64,000 bases of DNA from Bin80 sp965220935 (lineage in GTDB: Bacteria; Bacteroidota; Rhodothermia; Rhodothermales; Bin80). This document shows positions 35,472 through 43,664 of the stretch, in pieces (position 1 is the first letter of the stretch; the number at the start of each line of letters is the position of its first letter). The notes under the pieces were generated by a model that saw only the letters and a list, made by a program, of their open reading frames with translations, did not search any database and was not told where the DNA came from. Made by a program: the position numbers and the translations under genes. Location of the stretch: assembly GCA_965220935.1 (NCBI GenBank), contig OZ244857.1, positions 1,240,001-1,304,000 on the forward strand. Direction: 5' to 3'.

Positions 35472-36833
35472 ATGAATCAATCAAAAAATTCACTCAATCG
35501 CAGAAAGTTTGTAAAAAGCGGAGTTGCAGCTGTGGTAGGTACAACGCTTGCAAGCCAATTTCCTGTAAATTCAAATGCATTCTATGGCGTTGACGACACC
35601 ATCAAGATTGGTGTCATTGGCTGTGGCGGCCGTGGGACTGGTGCTGCTCTACAAGCTCTCCAAGCAGCATCTAATACAAAGTTGGTTGCCATGGCGGATG
35701 CCTTTCCCGATCGTATTGATGAGAGTTATCAAAATATGACGAATCCTGAGGAGTTGGACGAGGAGATGATGGATGTAATCAGTAGGATAGATGTGCCTGT
35801 GGGACATCGTTTTGATGGGTTTGACGGATACAAAGAAGTCATTGCCATGTCTGATGTGATAATTTTGGCAACTCCTCCTGGATTTCGCCCAATCCATTTT
35901 GAGGCCGCTGTTGATGCAGGGAAACACATCTTTATGGAGAAGCCTGTCGCAACTGATGGGCCTGGAATTCGCCGTGTACTTAAGTCCGCTGAAAAAGCAA
36001 AAGAGAAGCAATTGAATGTTGTCGTTGGACTTCAGCGCCGTTATCAAACTGAGTACCTTAAATGGATTGAACAGATTCATTCAGGTGTAATTGGCGATAT
36101 CATTTTCGGACGTGTCTATTGGAACAGTGGTGGAGTTTGGGTTCGGACGCGTGCCGAGTATGAGGCAAAATCTGGCCGACCACTAACCGAAATGGAATAT
36201 CAAATGCGTAACTGGTATTACTTTAACTGGCTTTGCGGAGATCATATTGTTGAACAACATATCCACAATATTGATGTCGCGAATTGGGTAAAGCAGGCGC
36301 ACCCCATCAAGGCTCAGGGGCAGGGGGGACGACAGGTTCGTACTGGTTTGGATCATGGTGAGATTTATGATCATCACTTCGTTGAGTTTGAATATGCCGA
36401 TGGTAGCCGAGTCATGAGTCAATGCCGACATATACCAGATTGCATGAATCGAGTATCCGAGGCATTTCACGGGACGTTAGGATATGCGCCAGCACCAGGT
36501 GAAATTTATAGTGCTAATGGTGAGACAGTGTTAAAGCATGACAGTTCTGATGATCCAAATCCCTATCAACAAGAGCATGACGAGCTATTTGCCGCCATCA
36601 ATGCTGGGGAGTACAAGTTCAGTGACTCCGAAAATGGTGCCATTGCAACCATGAGTGCAATCTTAGGTAGGATGGCGACTTATTCTGGTAAGGTGGTCAC
36701 ATGGGAGGATGCCATGGGGAGTGAACTTAATCTGATGCCTGAAACATTTGATTGGGATGCAATTCCACCTGTGCTTCCAGATTCAGAAGGCCGATACAAA
36801 ATCCCCACTCCTGGTGTAAGTGTGGTTTATTGA
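35472..36833 (+). CDS. Tat-exported Gfo/Idh/MocA family oxidoreductase
   Basis: Periplasmic NAD(P)-binding dehydrogenase, about 453 residues. The Tat signal NRRKFVKSGVAAVVGTT supports ATG 35472 rather than the upstream GTG at 35403. The Rossmann motif is IKIGVIGCGGRGTGAALQAL, the EKP motif is FMEKPVATDGPGIRRVL, and the catalytic domain includes CGDHIVEQHIHNIDVANWV. Exported members of this family in Bacteroidota and relatives carry a tightly bound cofactor and act on 3-OH groups of glycosides by analogy with characterised keto-sugar enzymes. It ends the plus-strand sugar operon that began at 30802. Confidence 0.9.
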   Translation: MNQSKNSLNRRKFVKSGVAAVVGTTLASQFPVNSNAFYGVDDTIKIGVIGCGGRGTGAALQALQAASNTKLVAMADAFPDRIDESYQNMTNPEELDEEMMDVISRIDVPVGHRFDGFDGYKEVIAMSDVIILATPPGFRPIHFEAAVDAGKHIFMEKPVATDGPGIRRVLKSAEKAKEKQLNVVVGLQRRYQTEYLKWIEQIHSGVIGDIIFGRVYWNSGGVWVRTRAEYEAKSGRPLTEMEYQMRNWYYFNWLCGDHIVEQHIHNIDVANWVKQAHPIKAQGQGGRQVRTGLDHGEIYDHHFVEFEYADGSRVMSQCRHIPDCMNRVSEAFHGTLGYAPAPGEIYSANGETVLKHDSSDDPNPYQQEHDELFAAINAGEYKFSDSENGAIATMSAILGRMATYSGKVVTWEDAMGSELNLMPETFDWDAIPPVLPDSEGRYKIPTPGVSVVY

Positions 36834-36932
36834 CATGATGAATATAATTGGCTATAAGTCGTGCTTATGGAATGACCGAGGATTCCCTGTGGGGAATATC
36901 TTCATGTAATTGACTCAGAATATTTCTGGCAT

Positions 36933-37256
36933 ATGAGTAGCACGAAACTTTATTATTCTATTGGAGAGGTGAGTAAACTTATTGGAGTTGAAACCTATGT
37001 TCTTCGTTATTGGGAGAACGAGTTTCCACAGCTTAGACCTCGCAGAAACAGTTCTGGCCGCAGAATTTATTCAGCCAGTGATGTGGATCTTGCCAGACAA
37101 ATTTATGAGCTACTTCGAGTGAGAAAGTACACACTTGATGGCGCTCGACAGGCACTGCAGGGTAACGACGAAGGACCTGGTAAGATCACCACTGCTCGCG
37201 AAGAATTATTGAATCTGCGTTCATTTTTAGAGAACATTAGCCGCCAATTAGAGTAA
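36933..37256 (+). CDS. MerR family transcriptional regulator
   Basis: Compact MerR-type regulator of 107 residues with the winged helix YSIGEVSKLIGVETYVLRYW and ENEFPQL...GRRIYSASDVDLA, followed by a short dimerisation helix. No Cys pattern for metal sensing is present. Very similar short MerR proteins are common in Bacteroidota next to housekeeping genes; the target is unknown. It ends 10 bases before tRNA-Pro, so the two may be transcribed together. Confidence 0.88.
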   Translation: MSSTKLYYSIGEVSKLIGVETYVLRYWENEFPQLRPRRNSSGRRIYSASDVDLARQIYELLRVRKYTLDGARQALQGNDEGPGKITTAREELLNLRSFLENISRQLE

Positions 37257-37266
37257 AATCCTATAT

Positions 37267-37340
37267 CGGGACGTAGCGCAGCCAGGTAGCGCACTTCAAT
37301 GGGGTTGAAGGGGTCGTGAGTTCAAATCTCGCCGTCCCGA
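37267..37340 (+). tRNA. tRNA-Pro (anticodon GGG)
   Basis: A 74-base cloverleaf: acceptor stem CGGGACG/CGTCCCG, D stem GCGC/GCGC, anticodon stem CTTCA/TGAAG with loop ATGGGGT (T33, anticodon GGG, G37), and T-arm with GTTCAAAT. The C1-G72 pair and A73 discriminator suit proline. The 3' CCA is not encoded (CCG follows), so it must be added enzymatically. Confidence 0.95.
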
Positions 37341-37556
37341 CCGATAATCTATCAAAAAATAATAATGATCATCTTACAAGGCATCCCGTGATCGCGATGA
37401 CGTCTCTAGCGTAGTAGGTATTGTTGTCATGATTGAAATTTGTATTGAGCATGGTTATCATTGTATTTTAATGAAGATTGTTGCACATTGACTGATGATC
37501 CGTCAATTGAACATCAATGAGTGTCTGTTTAGACAAAACAATAAATTGCTTTAATT

Positions 37557-37898
37557 ATGGAATCTGATAACCTTGAAAAGTCTCGACAGCAGCTTGCAAG
37601 AGACCTTCGTGCCCTAAGGGAGAATAAGCAGGTGTCTTTGGAAACTATTCATACCGAAACCCGAATCATTAAGAATGTATTGCGAGAGTTTGAACAAAAT
37701 TGTTTGTACAATAATTCAAATTTTCAAATTATCTACCTGCGCTCGCTGACCAGAGCGTATGCGAAAGTGATTGGCTTGGATGAAAAAATGGTCTTACATG
37801 CTCTGGATCTGGCGATTGAAGGCAAATACGATGGAAGCCTTAATCCTAACTATGATTCCAAAAAAGGCCGGTCCCCTAAGTCACGTGCTAAAAAATGA
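37557..37898 (+). CDS. RodZ-like helix-turn-helix protein
   Basis: Protein of 113 residues with a cytoplasmic HTH like that at the N-terminus of RodZ: LARDLRALRENKQVSLETIH followed by LRSLTRAYAKVIGLDEKMV. No transmembrane helix follows, unlike full RodZ, and the end is a basic tail GRSPKSRAKK. It may act as a transcription factor or an anchor-less RodZ relative. Its last 49 bases overlap, tail to tail, the ROK kinase gene on the opposite strand. Confidence 0.8.
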   Translation: MESDNLEKSRQQLARDLRALRENKQVSLETIHTETRIIKNVLREFEQNCLYNNSNFQIIYLRSLTRAYAKVIGLDEKMVLHALDLAIEGKYDGSLNPNYDSKKGRSPKSRAKK

Positions 37899-38785
37899 GC
37901 CAGGGTTAATGCCCCCAACAGTGGGGCATTATCTCCCAAGGTGGATAGTATGACTGGAGGAGGGTAGACAACAGCATTATCTAATTCTTGCTTAATGTGA
38001 TCTAGAATCTCTGGCCTAGACTGACCAATGCTTCCACCGATAATAATGATTTCAGGATCCAGTACGCACGACAGTCCAATCGCACATTGCGCGATATAAT
38101 CGGTAGCTCGGCTGATGAGAGTTTTTGCCTTGTGGTCGCCAGCATCTGCGGCCTTAAATACCTCTACTGCTCTTGATGAATCTCGTTTTCCTCCATGAAT
38201 TTCCGCCCATTGATTCGCGAGTCCGCTTCCACTAGAATAGCGTTCAGTGCATCCCCCAGGTTGCCATAATTGTCCAAGAAAATCTGGGGATGGGACCATG
38301 CCTCCCACTTCGCCAGCCGAGTAATTTGCTCCACGAACTACTTGTCCATTTACGATAATCCCAGCTGCAATTCCAGTGCTGATCGTTAGGTATACGATGG
38401 GTGAATTTGTTGATGTAATTGAATATTCCGCCTCTGCAATTGCAGCTGCATTTACATCATTCTCAATGACGACTGAACCTTGAATCCTCTCTTCAAGGCC
38501 TAGTGTAAGCGGTACTTTGTTCCAACCATTCAAATTGGCAGCTCGCAAGATTGTCCCAGTTTGTGTGTTGGCCATTCCTGGGGCTACGCAACCTATCGCA
38601 GTCAAAGAATCACTGTCTTCAATCCCATCATTTATTAACTTCGCGGCCAGGTCAAGCACTGCATCAGGCCCTTGCTGAGGTGAGGGTGCAGATGTTTGAA
38701 AAATGATCTGGCGAGGATCATCTTCAGATGCAATTGCGCAGCGGGTCTGCGTGCCCCCAATATCAATGCCAGCAATTCGGTTCAT
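37850..38785 (-). CDS. ROK family sugar kinase
   Basis: Cytoplasmic sugar kinase, 311 residues, of the ROK family (glucokinase, fructokinase, N-acetylmannosamine kinase). The ATP-binding N-terminus is IAGIDIGGTQTRCAIASED, VIENDVNAAAIAEAEY contains the catalytic-site Asp, and GAIAAGIIVNGQ-like and GEVGGMVPSPDF segments follow. The usual ROK zinc motif with three Cys is absent; the corresponding region reads WQPGGCTERYSSGSG. No N-terminal HTH, so it is an enzyme rather than a repressor. Its start overlaps the DUF1080 gene's stop by four bases (ATGA), indicating that both act in the same sugar pathway. Confidence 0.88.
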   Translation of the reverse strand: MNRIAGIDIGGTQTRCAIASEDDPRQIIFQTSAPSPQQGPDAVLDLAAKLINDGIEDSDSLTAIGCVAPGMANTQTGTILRAANLNGWNKVPLTLGLEERIQGSVVIENDVNAAAIAEAEYSITSTNSPIVYLTISTGIAAGIIVNGQVVRGANYSAGEVGGMVPSPDFLGQLWQPGGCTERYSSGSGLANQWAEIHGGKRDSSRAVEVFKAADAGDHKAKTLISRATDYIAQCAIGLSCVLDPEIIIIGGSIGQSRPEILDHIKQELDNAVVYPPPVILSTLGDNAPLLGALTLAHFLARDLGDRPFLES

Positions 38786-39552
38786 CCATCAACCGAATCG
38801 GCTTTCTCTAAATCACGAAGCCAAATATTTCGAAAACGGGTGGGTTCTTTGTGATCCTGAAGAAGTATTGGCAATCGATCGTCGTGTACACGATAGGGAG
38901 GCCGGGATTGATGATCAGTCGGACCAGTTAATACAACATTATCTTGAACGAGAATTCCATTATGAATGACTGTAACTCTTGCAGGGCGCTTCACACTACC
39001 ATCTTCCTCAAAATGTGGTCTCCTAAAAATAATATCATACGATTGCCACTCTAACGGAGGAAGGCTGGCATTCACTAATGGTGGATATTGGCCATATAAC
39101 GAAGCGGCTTGACCATCAGGATACGTATTGTTGTTGAACGAGTTGAGAATTTGAATCTCATAAGTACTCATTAGATAGACCCCGCTATTACCACTGTCCT
39201 GCCCAGTTCCACTATTTGGAGTCGCCCACTCAATGTGAAGCTGAACGTCTCCAAACGAACGCTTGGTTTGAATTGTCCCTGACCCAGATTTGATTTCCAT
39301 AAATCCATCCATCAAATTCCAACTCGCTGGATAACCATTAGTGTGAACCCATTCATCTAGGTGGGTTCCATCAAATAAAATCAGTGCATCTGACGGAGGT
39401 AAGACTGAAAGGGGACCATCAGGAGAGACAACTGGCGGCTGGGGGCGATCAAGATCGTGAACATCCCAAGCATCAAGTGAGGGTATCTGCGCGAAACAGA
39501 TGGAAGTTGAGATTACCGAAACTACAATAAATATGGAAGAAAATTTACGCAT
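38782..39552 (-). CDS. Exported DUF1080 (3-keto-disaccharide hydrolase family) protein
   Basis: Concanavalin-like beta-sandwich protein, 256 residues, with a signal peptide ending ICFAQ. Domain landmarks: ALILFDGTHLDEWVHTNG, FGDVQLHIEWATP, SGNSGVYLMSTYEIQILNSF, PPLEWQSYDIIFRRPHF, VTVIHNGILVQDNVVLTG and RNIWLRDLE. Members of DUF1080 (PF06439) have been linked to cleavage of 3-keto-glycosides, which fits the Gfo/Idh/MocA and TIM-barrel enzymes nearby. It is co-translated with the ROK kinase by ATGA overlap, suggesting release of a sugar in the periplasm and phosphorylation after uptake. The substrate is not known. Confidence 0.88.
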   Translation of the reverse strand: MRKFSSIFIVVSVISTSICFAQIPSLDAWDVHDLDRPQPPVVSPDGPLSVLPPSDALILFDGTHLDEWVHTNGYPASWNLMDGFMEIKSGSGTIQTKRSFGDVQLHIEWATPNSGTGQDSGNSGVYLMSTYEIQILNSFNNNTYPDGQAASLYGQYPPLVNASLPPLEWQSYDIIFRRPHFEEDGSVKRPARVTVIHNGILVQDNVVLTGPTDHQSRPPYRVHDDRLPILLQDHKEPTRFRNIWLRDLEKADSVDG

Positions 39553-40107
39553 AACGAAATATAAAGTAGAAAATTGGATCAGACCCTTAGATGTGAATAA
39601 GACGCGATTGCCCTCACGGCAATGAAATTTGAAATTGATGACTCCCAGACAATTAAGATAGGATTCTAAATTTCGTAATCATTCTTTGAAGAATATGCCT
39701 CATTCACATACGATATTTATTGTATATGTGGGAGTTTCAAAATCCATCTATCAAAATGATCATTAAGTTATGAGGGCTGACAACGAGATTTTTAATATTC
39801 TTACACCTAATTTAACGATGATAGTAGGTATGTGTTTATTAGGTGATAGAGACCTGTTGATTCGCCGTGGATTGTTTGCTTCTACACTCCATGATTGCAT
39901 TTAAATATAGTAATGTCTAACCATATAACACGATCCACCACCAATAAGGATTATTTTAAATAGGCCTTGTCAATGATCATTCCAGATTAGATGAATATCC
40001 TCATAATCTGGCATTATAACAGTAAATACAGATTGTTCTGAATGATTATGATTAAGGTCCATACTATAGGCAATAACCCGTCGTACTCAATCATTAAATA
40101 GTTCTAC
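39553..40107. other. Intergenic region, no gene seen
   Basis: About 555 AT-rich bases between the DUF1080 start and the terminator of the PorV-like unit, both minus strand. No reading frame, RNA gene or repeat was recognised. The promoter of the DUF1080-ROK pair should lie near 39560-39650. Confidence 0.5.
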
Positions 40108-40137
40108 AAAAAAAGGAAGGCCTAATAGACCTTCCTT
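40108..40137 (-). terminator. Rho-independent terminator of the TonB receptor-PorV unit
   Basis: On the minus strand AAGGAAGGTC and GGCCTTCCTT (40128-40137 and 40113-40122) form a 10-bp stem with one G-T pair and a 5-base loop, followed by a run of seven T (40114-40108). It sits 28 bases after the PorV-like gene's stop, exactly where the minus-strand unit 47042-40165 should end. Confidence 0.9.
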
Positions 40138-40164
40138 GATGTATAATTGTGCAGGATTGAGGGG

Positions 40165-41232
40165 TCAGAGGCCAAACTGAATACCAATGCGATTCACGGG
40201 GCCAAATGTTCCAAAGTTAGTATAGGCGTAGTCCGCACCAAAATTCACACTCCCGAATCCATATTTCAAGCCCGCACCAGCGCTGAATCCCTGCTCCTCA
40301 CTGACCGCCAACTGCTCAAATCCTCCGCGTAGTGAGACAATCTCCATAAAGGTATACTCCACACCAAACCGAACATGCTCTGCAAAGTCTCGGGGACGCT
40401 GCGCATCTACATGCAACTGAATGCTATGCATGTCTGGATTCATGGAGGTCAAATCAACCAAGTTCATGGACATGCCAATCTGGAAGGTCAATGGTAACTC
40501 AAAGCGTTCGCGTACATAAGTCTGCTCCCCTGCAAAATTGCGTGCGCTCATGCCGATGACCAAACTCTCAAACCCCGTTGCATAAACAATGCCAAAGTCA
40601 AAGGCAACCGCCTGCGCATTGTAATCCTCGGTCGTTTGAATGACGCCCGACTCAAAATTCTGAGAGGTCGCAAACCCCGACCCAATATCCTGAATCACTA
40701 ACTTCACATTAGCCCCCGCCGAAAAACGATCACCAAACGAGCGCGCATACCCCAATCCAACCGACATCGCCGTTGGAGTATACGTTCCATTTTCAATAAA
40801 CCCATCATCGTTATTAGCACGAATGGTGTGATTGAAGTCTCCATAGTCTACCGCAGTTAATGATAAGCCCACAACTCCAAAGTTTGTGTTTGTACTCGGA
40901 CGAAACGCAATGCTAGCTTGCGTGTAGGCAATGTCGGCAATCCATGACATACTCGCAGCTGAGGCATGCATTCGACCCGCCATAAATCCCATACTCCCAG
41001 GATTATAGAACATTGATATTGATGAGCCCGATAACTCGGCCGTCATGGCCGAGCCAATCGCAGAAGCCCGCGCATCAACCGACGCACTTAAAAACTTCAT
41101 GCCCGTCTGGCCGCGCTTATCGGTTTCAACCTCCGTATCTGGGGTCAAGCCCGCCTGACCGTAAGACATTGACACACTGAAACTCAGCAGTGCAACAAAC
41201 GCCACGAGTGAAAAATGTGTATACTTTTTCAT
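40165..41232 (-). CDS. PorV/PorQ family outer membrane protein
   Basis: Beta-barrel of the UPF0164/PorV-PorQ family, 355 residues. The signal peptide ends SMSYGQ. Family landmarks are GMKFLSASVDARASAIGSAM, MFYNPGSMGFM, SWIADIAYTQASIAF and the C-terminal FGSVNFGADYAYTNFG followed by RIGIQFGL, which ends in the aromatic/Leu barrel terminus. PorV-type proteins shuttle T9SS substrates from the translocon to the surface, and the gene just upstream encodes a protein with a T9SS-like tail. It is the last gene of a three-gene unit with a strong terminator. Whether it is a true PorV or a paralogue serving this locus only is unresolved. Confidence 0.88.
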   Translation of the reverse strand: MKKYTHFSLVAFVALLSFSVSMSYGQAGLTPDTEVETDKRGQTGMKFLSASVDARASAIGSAMTAELSGSSISMFYNPGSMGFMAGRMHASAASMSWIADIAYTQASIAFRPSTNTNFGVVGLSLTAVDYGDFNHTIRANNDDGFIENGTYTPTAMSVGLGYARSFGDRFSAGANVKLVIQDIGSGFATSQNFESGVIQTTEDYNAQAVAFDFGIVYATGFESLVIGMSARNFAGEQTYVRERFELPLTFQIGMSMNLVDLTSMNPDMHSIQLHVDAQRPRDFAEHVRFGVEYTFMEIVSLRGGFEQLAVSEEQGFSAGAGLKYGFGSVNFGADYAYTNFGTFGPVNRIGIQFGL

Positions 41233-41263
41233 TTCATATAGTTGTTTTAATTGGATACGATAG

Positions 41264-43612
41264 TTATCTGATGACCGTGAATTTCTGGATGGCTTCTTCT
41301 CCGTTGCTGTGATCGGTAATCACAGCAATGTATATTCCACTGACGAGGAGCTGGCGTGATGTCGTCGTGAGGTTCCACAGTTCATCTCCACTTCCATCAG
41401 TATGCTCAATTGTATGGACTAATTCTCCAATTTCTGTATAAATTCTGATCGTACATTCTCCAGGTATATTGAAGAATGCCAATCGATCCGCTTGATCAAA
41501 CCGAATGGTTGGATCCGAGCCGAGATTGACGGGGTTGGGGACGATCCTCGCATCGGCAACCGTGCCCGTAGCTCCATAAGCGGGGCGCTTTAGGTTTACA
41601 GGAAGGTAGGTCTGGGTCAGATAGCGGGAACTGCGAAGAGGGGCACCAGTGGTAGTTCCAGTAATTCCATCCACATCTACGCTCTGCGGGCCGCCGACAG
41701 CCTGCAGATAATAGTAGTAGTCTGTCCCGCGATTCAGATCCGTGTCCTCATAGGATTGTGCTCCTGGGTCAAGCGTTGCAATGAGTTCATATGCACAAAA
41801 TGTCTGGTTTGTTGCCGAAGGATCAGCAGGATCCAACGGGTTTGATCCATCAATAAACTCCCGAGTATCAAAATTTAAGCAGTTCTCGTAAATATTGTCT
41901 TCAAATCGTGATGTACGATACAGCTCCCATTTCGTACGTGTTGGTCCACCCGCAGGATTCGTCCAACTAATTTCTATTTTGTCTGGACGGCCTATGAGCG
42001 TAAATGAAGTCGGTGCATGCGGGGCTTCGCCAACTGGATAGGTTGTCATATTATTACTGGTAGCATATAGATTCATTGCACGCTGAAAGGTCGTAAAGAG
42101 TGAATCTCTTGCACTAACGACCCATTGATTCTTTGTCATCTCTTCCAGTCCATGACCGAAGGTATCAAACATGCCATCTCCATCAGTGTCCATCTGATTT
42201 ATGCTAAAATCAAAATCGCCAGTCTGAATTTGCCCATCCCCATTGGCGTCATACCGAATAAGATTTGTGTTTCTAGTCTCACCTCCAAGTTTAAAAGCTC
42301 GTCCAATACGAAGGCTGGCATCAAGAGATAGTCCTCCAACCCCTTCAACAACAACAATTCTGACGCTTTCACCAGGGGCAAAATTATAAGGTCCGTATGC
42401 AGTCGTAATTCCATACCCACCTTGATCTCCCATAGACGGATCATTTGTTGGCTCCCAGAATAGCCCAGTTGGCTCAATTCGGTCCGCGTGATGAGGAAAC
42501 ATTTGAGAAGATCCGCCTTCAATCCGATCAGGATTCTCTCTGGTACGAATTCCAAGCTCGTAATAGTCTTCTTGAGGCCTACCATCGGATACTAATTCCT
42601 CATCCTGGTGGATAAACCCCATAGTTGATGGCTGACAGGTATTGAGGGTTGCTGTTGTACACCGGATATAAGTAGGGTCTGTGGGGGAGTTGTCGGCATG
42701 AATCGTGGCCCGACCAATATGTGATGTTCCAGCCAGACGACCAAGTGTGTCGCCTCGGGGGATAGAACCGCTTTGGCCAAAGAGGGGTCCACCTAATCGA
42801 TCATATGATCCCTGTGTGTTTGGATCAATTCCAGTCCAAATAAATTGAGATGTAAATGAAATCGGATAGTCTGCATGTCCATCTCCGACCACATCGTTCA
42901 TTGAAAATTTACCCCAAACCTGTCCGCCACTGACCGCCCAAGCAGCTTGATCTGTCCCCTTCCACCTGTGATTACGGAAAAAATAGGTTTCCTTTAGGCT
43001 CTGATCGGGGATCTCAATGTCATCATCGTCGTCAGTATTACCTGTATTGGTGTATACGAACTCTATAATGTGATAATCATCATGTGCCTCATGGACATAT
43101 GCATGGACTTTTCGGTCCACCGTCACTCCTATGTACGTATTATGAATATTATGAATCATGCGGTCCGATGATAGAGATGGATTAATTTCATCTACAATAG
43201 CAACATTGTTAAACGATACAGATCCGTCCACCTCAACGACTGTGTCTTCTGTTCGGCTAATCAGCTTATTTTGTATCGGAAATGTCATATCTTGCCCAAA
43301 TCTACCAGGTCCAATTCTAGCAACGAAATATGGGAATTTTTGACCGTTAGCATCTGTCCAATCTTTGGTCCCTAACCAAAATGCTTTGCTATAGATGTGC
43401 CCAGAATTCCTGAGAATAGCTGGCCACCGTGAGGGTTGTTGTGCAGAATTCCCAACTGCACCGCTTCTGGAACCTGACTCGGAGTAGTTACTTTGAAACG
43501 TTCCGATGTCCAACCATTGAACTGTAAATTGTTTTGCACTGACAGTCATTGATGTGATGATCAATAAAAATAGTCCTATTGATAATACTCTGTGATATAA
43601 ACCAGATTTCAT
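41264..43612 (-). CDS. Large exported protein with T9SS C-terminal sorting tail
   Basis: Secreted protein of 782 residues with a signal peptide ending TVSAK. The body has no enzyme motif that I recognise. It includes an EF-hand/dockerin-like repeat, YDANGDGQIQTGDFDF and MDTDGDGMFDTFG (about residues 455-480), a fibronectin-III-like domain starting PTSFTLIGRPDKIEISWTNP, and a C-terminal sorting domain beginning RIVPNPVNLGSDPTIRF and ending SGIYIAVITDHSNGEEAIQ KFTVIR. Such tails direct export through the type IX system. It lies between a TonB receptor gene and the PorV-like gene, a layout repeated in this phylum. A surface-exposed adhesive or scaffold role is inferred. Confidence 0.85.
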   Translation of the reverse strand: MKSGLYHRVLSIGLFLLIITSMTVSAKQFTVQWLDIGTFQSNYSESGSRSGAVGNSAQQPSRWPAILRNSGHIYSKAFWLGTKDWTDANGQKFPYFVARIGPGRFGQDMTFPIQNKLISRTEDTVVEVDGSVSFNNVAIVDEINPSLSSDRMIHNIHNTYIGVTVDRKVHAYVHEAHDDYHIIEFVYTNTGNTDDDDDIEIPDQSLKETYFFRNHRWKGTDQAAWAVSGGQVWGKFSMNDVVGDGHADYPISFTSQFIWTGIDPNTQGSYDRLGGPLFGQSGSIPRGDTLGRLAGTSHIGRATIHADNSPTDPTYIRCTTATLNTCQPSTMGFIHQDEELVSDGRPQEDYYELGIRTRENPDRIEGGSSQMFPHHADRIEPTGLFWEPTNDPSMGDQGGYGITTAYGPYNFAPGESVRIVVVEGVGGLSLDASLRIGRAFKLGGETRNTNLIRYDANGDGQIQTGDFDFSINQMDTDGDGMFDTFGHGLEEMTKNQWVVSARDSLFTTFQRAMNLYATSNNMTTYPVGEAPHAPTSFTLIGRPDKIEISWTNPAGGPTRTKWELYRTSRFEDNIYENCLNFDTREFIDGSNPLDPADPSATNQTFCAYELIATLDPGAQSYEDTDLNRGTDYYYYLQAVGGPQSVDVDGITGTTTGAPLRSSRYLTQTYLPVNLKRPAYGATGTVADARIVPNPVNLGSDPTIRFDQADRLAFFNIPGECTIRIYTEIGELVHTIEHTDGSGDELWNLTTTSRQLLVSGIYIAVITDHSNGEEAIQKFTVIR

Positions 43613-43664
43613 GAAAATAAATTATTAGTTAATGTTTCGCCAATTAACCCGTAATTATGGGATG

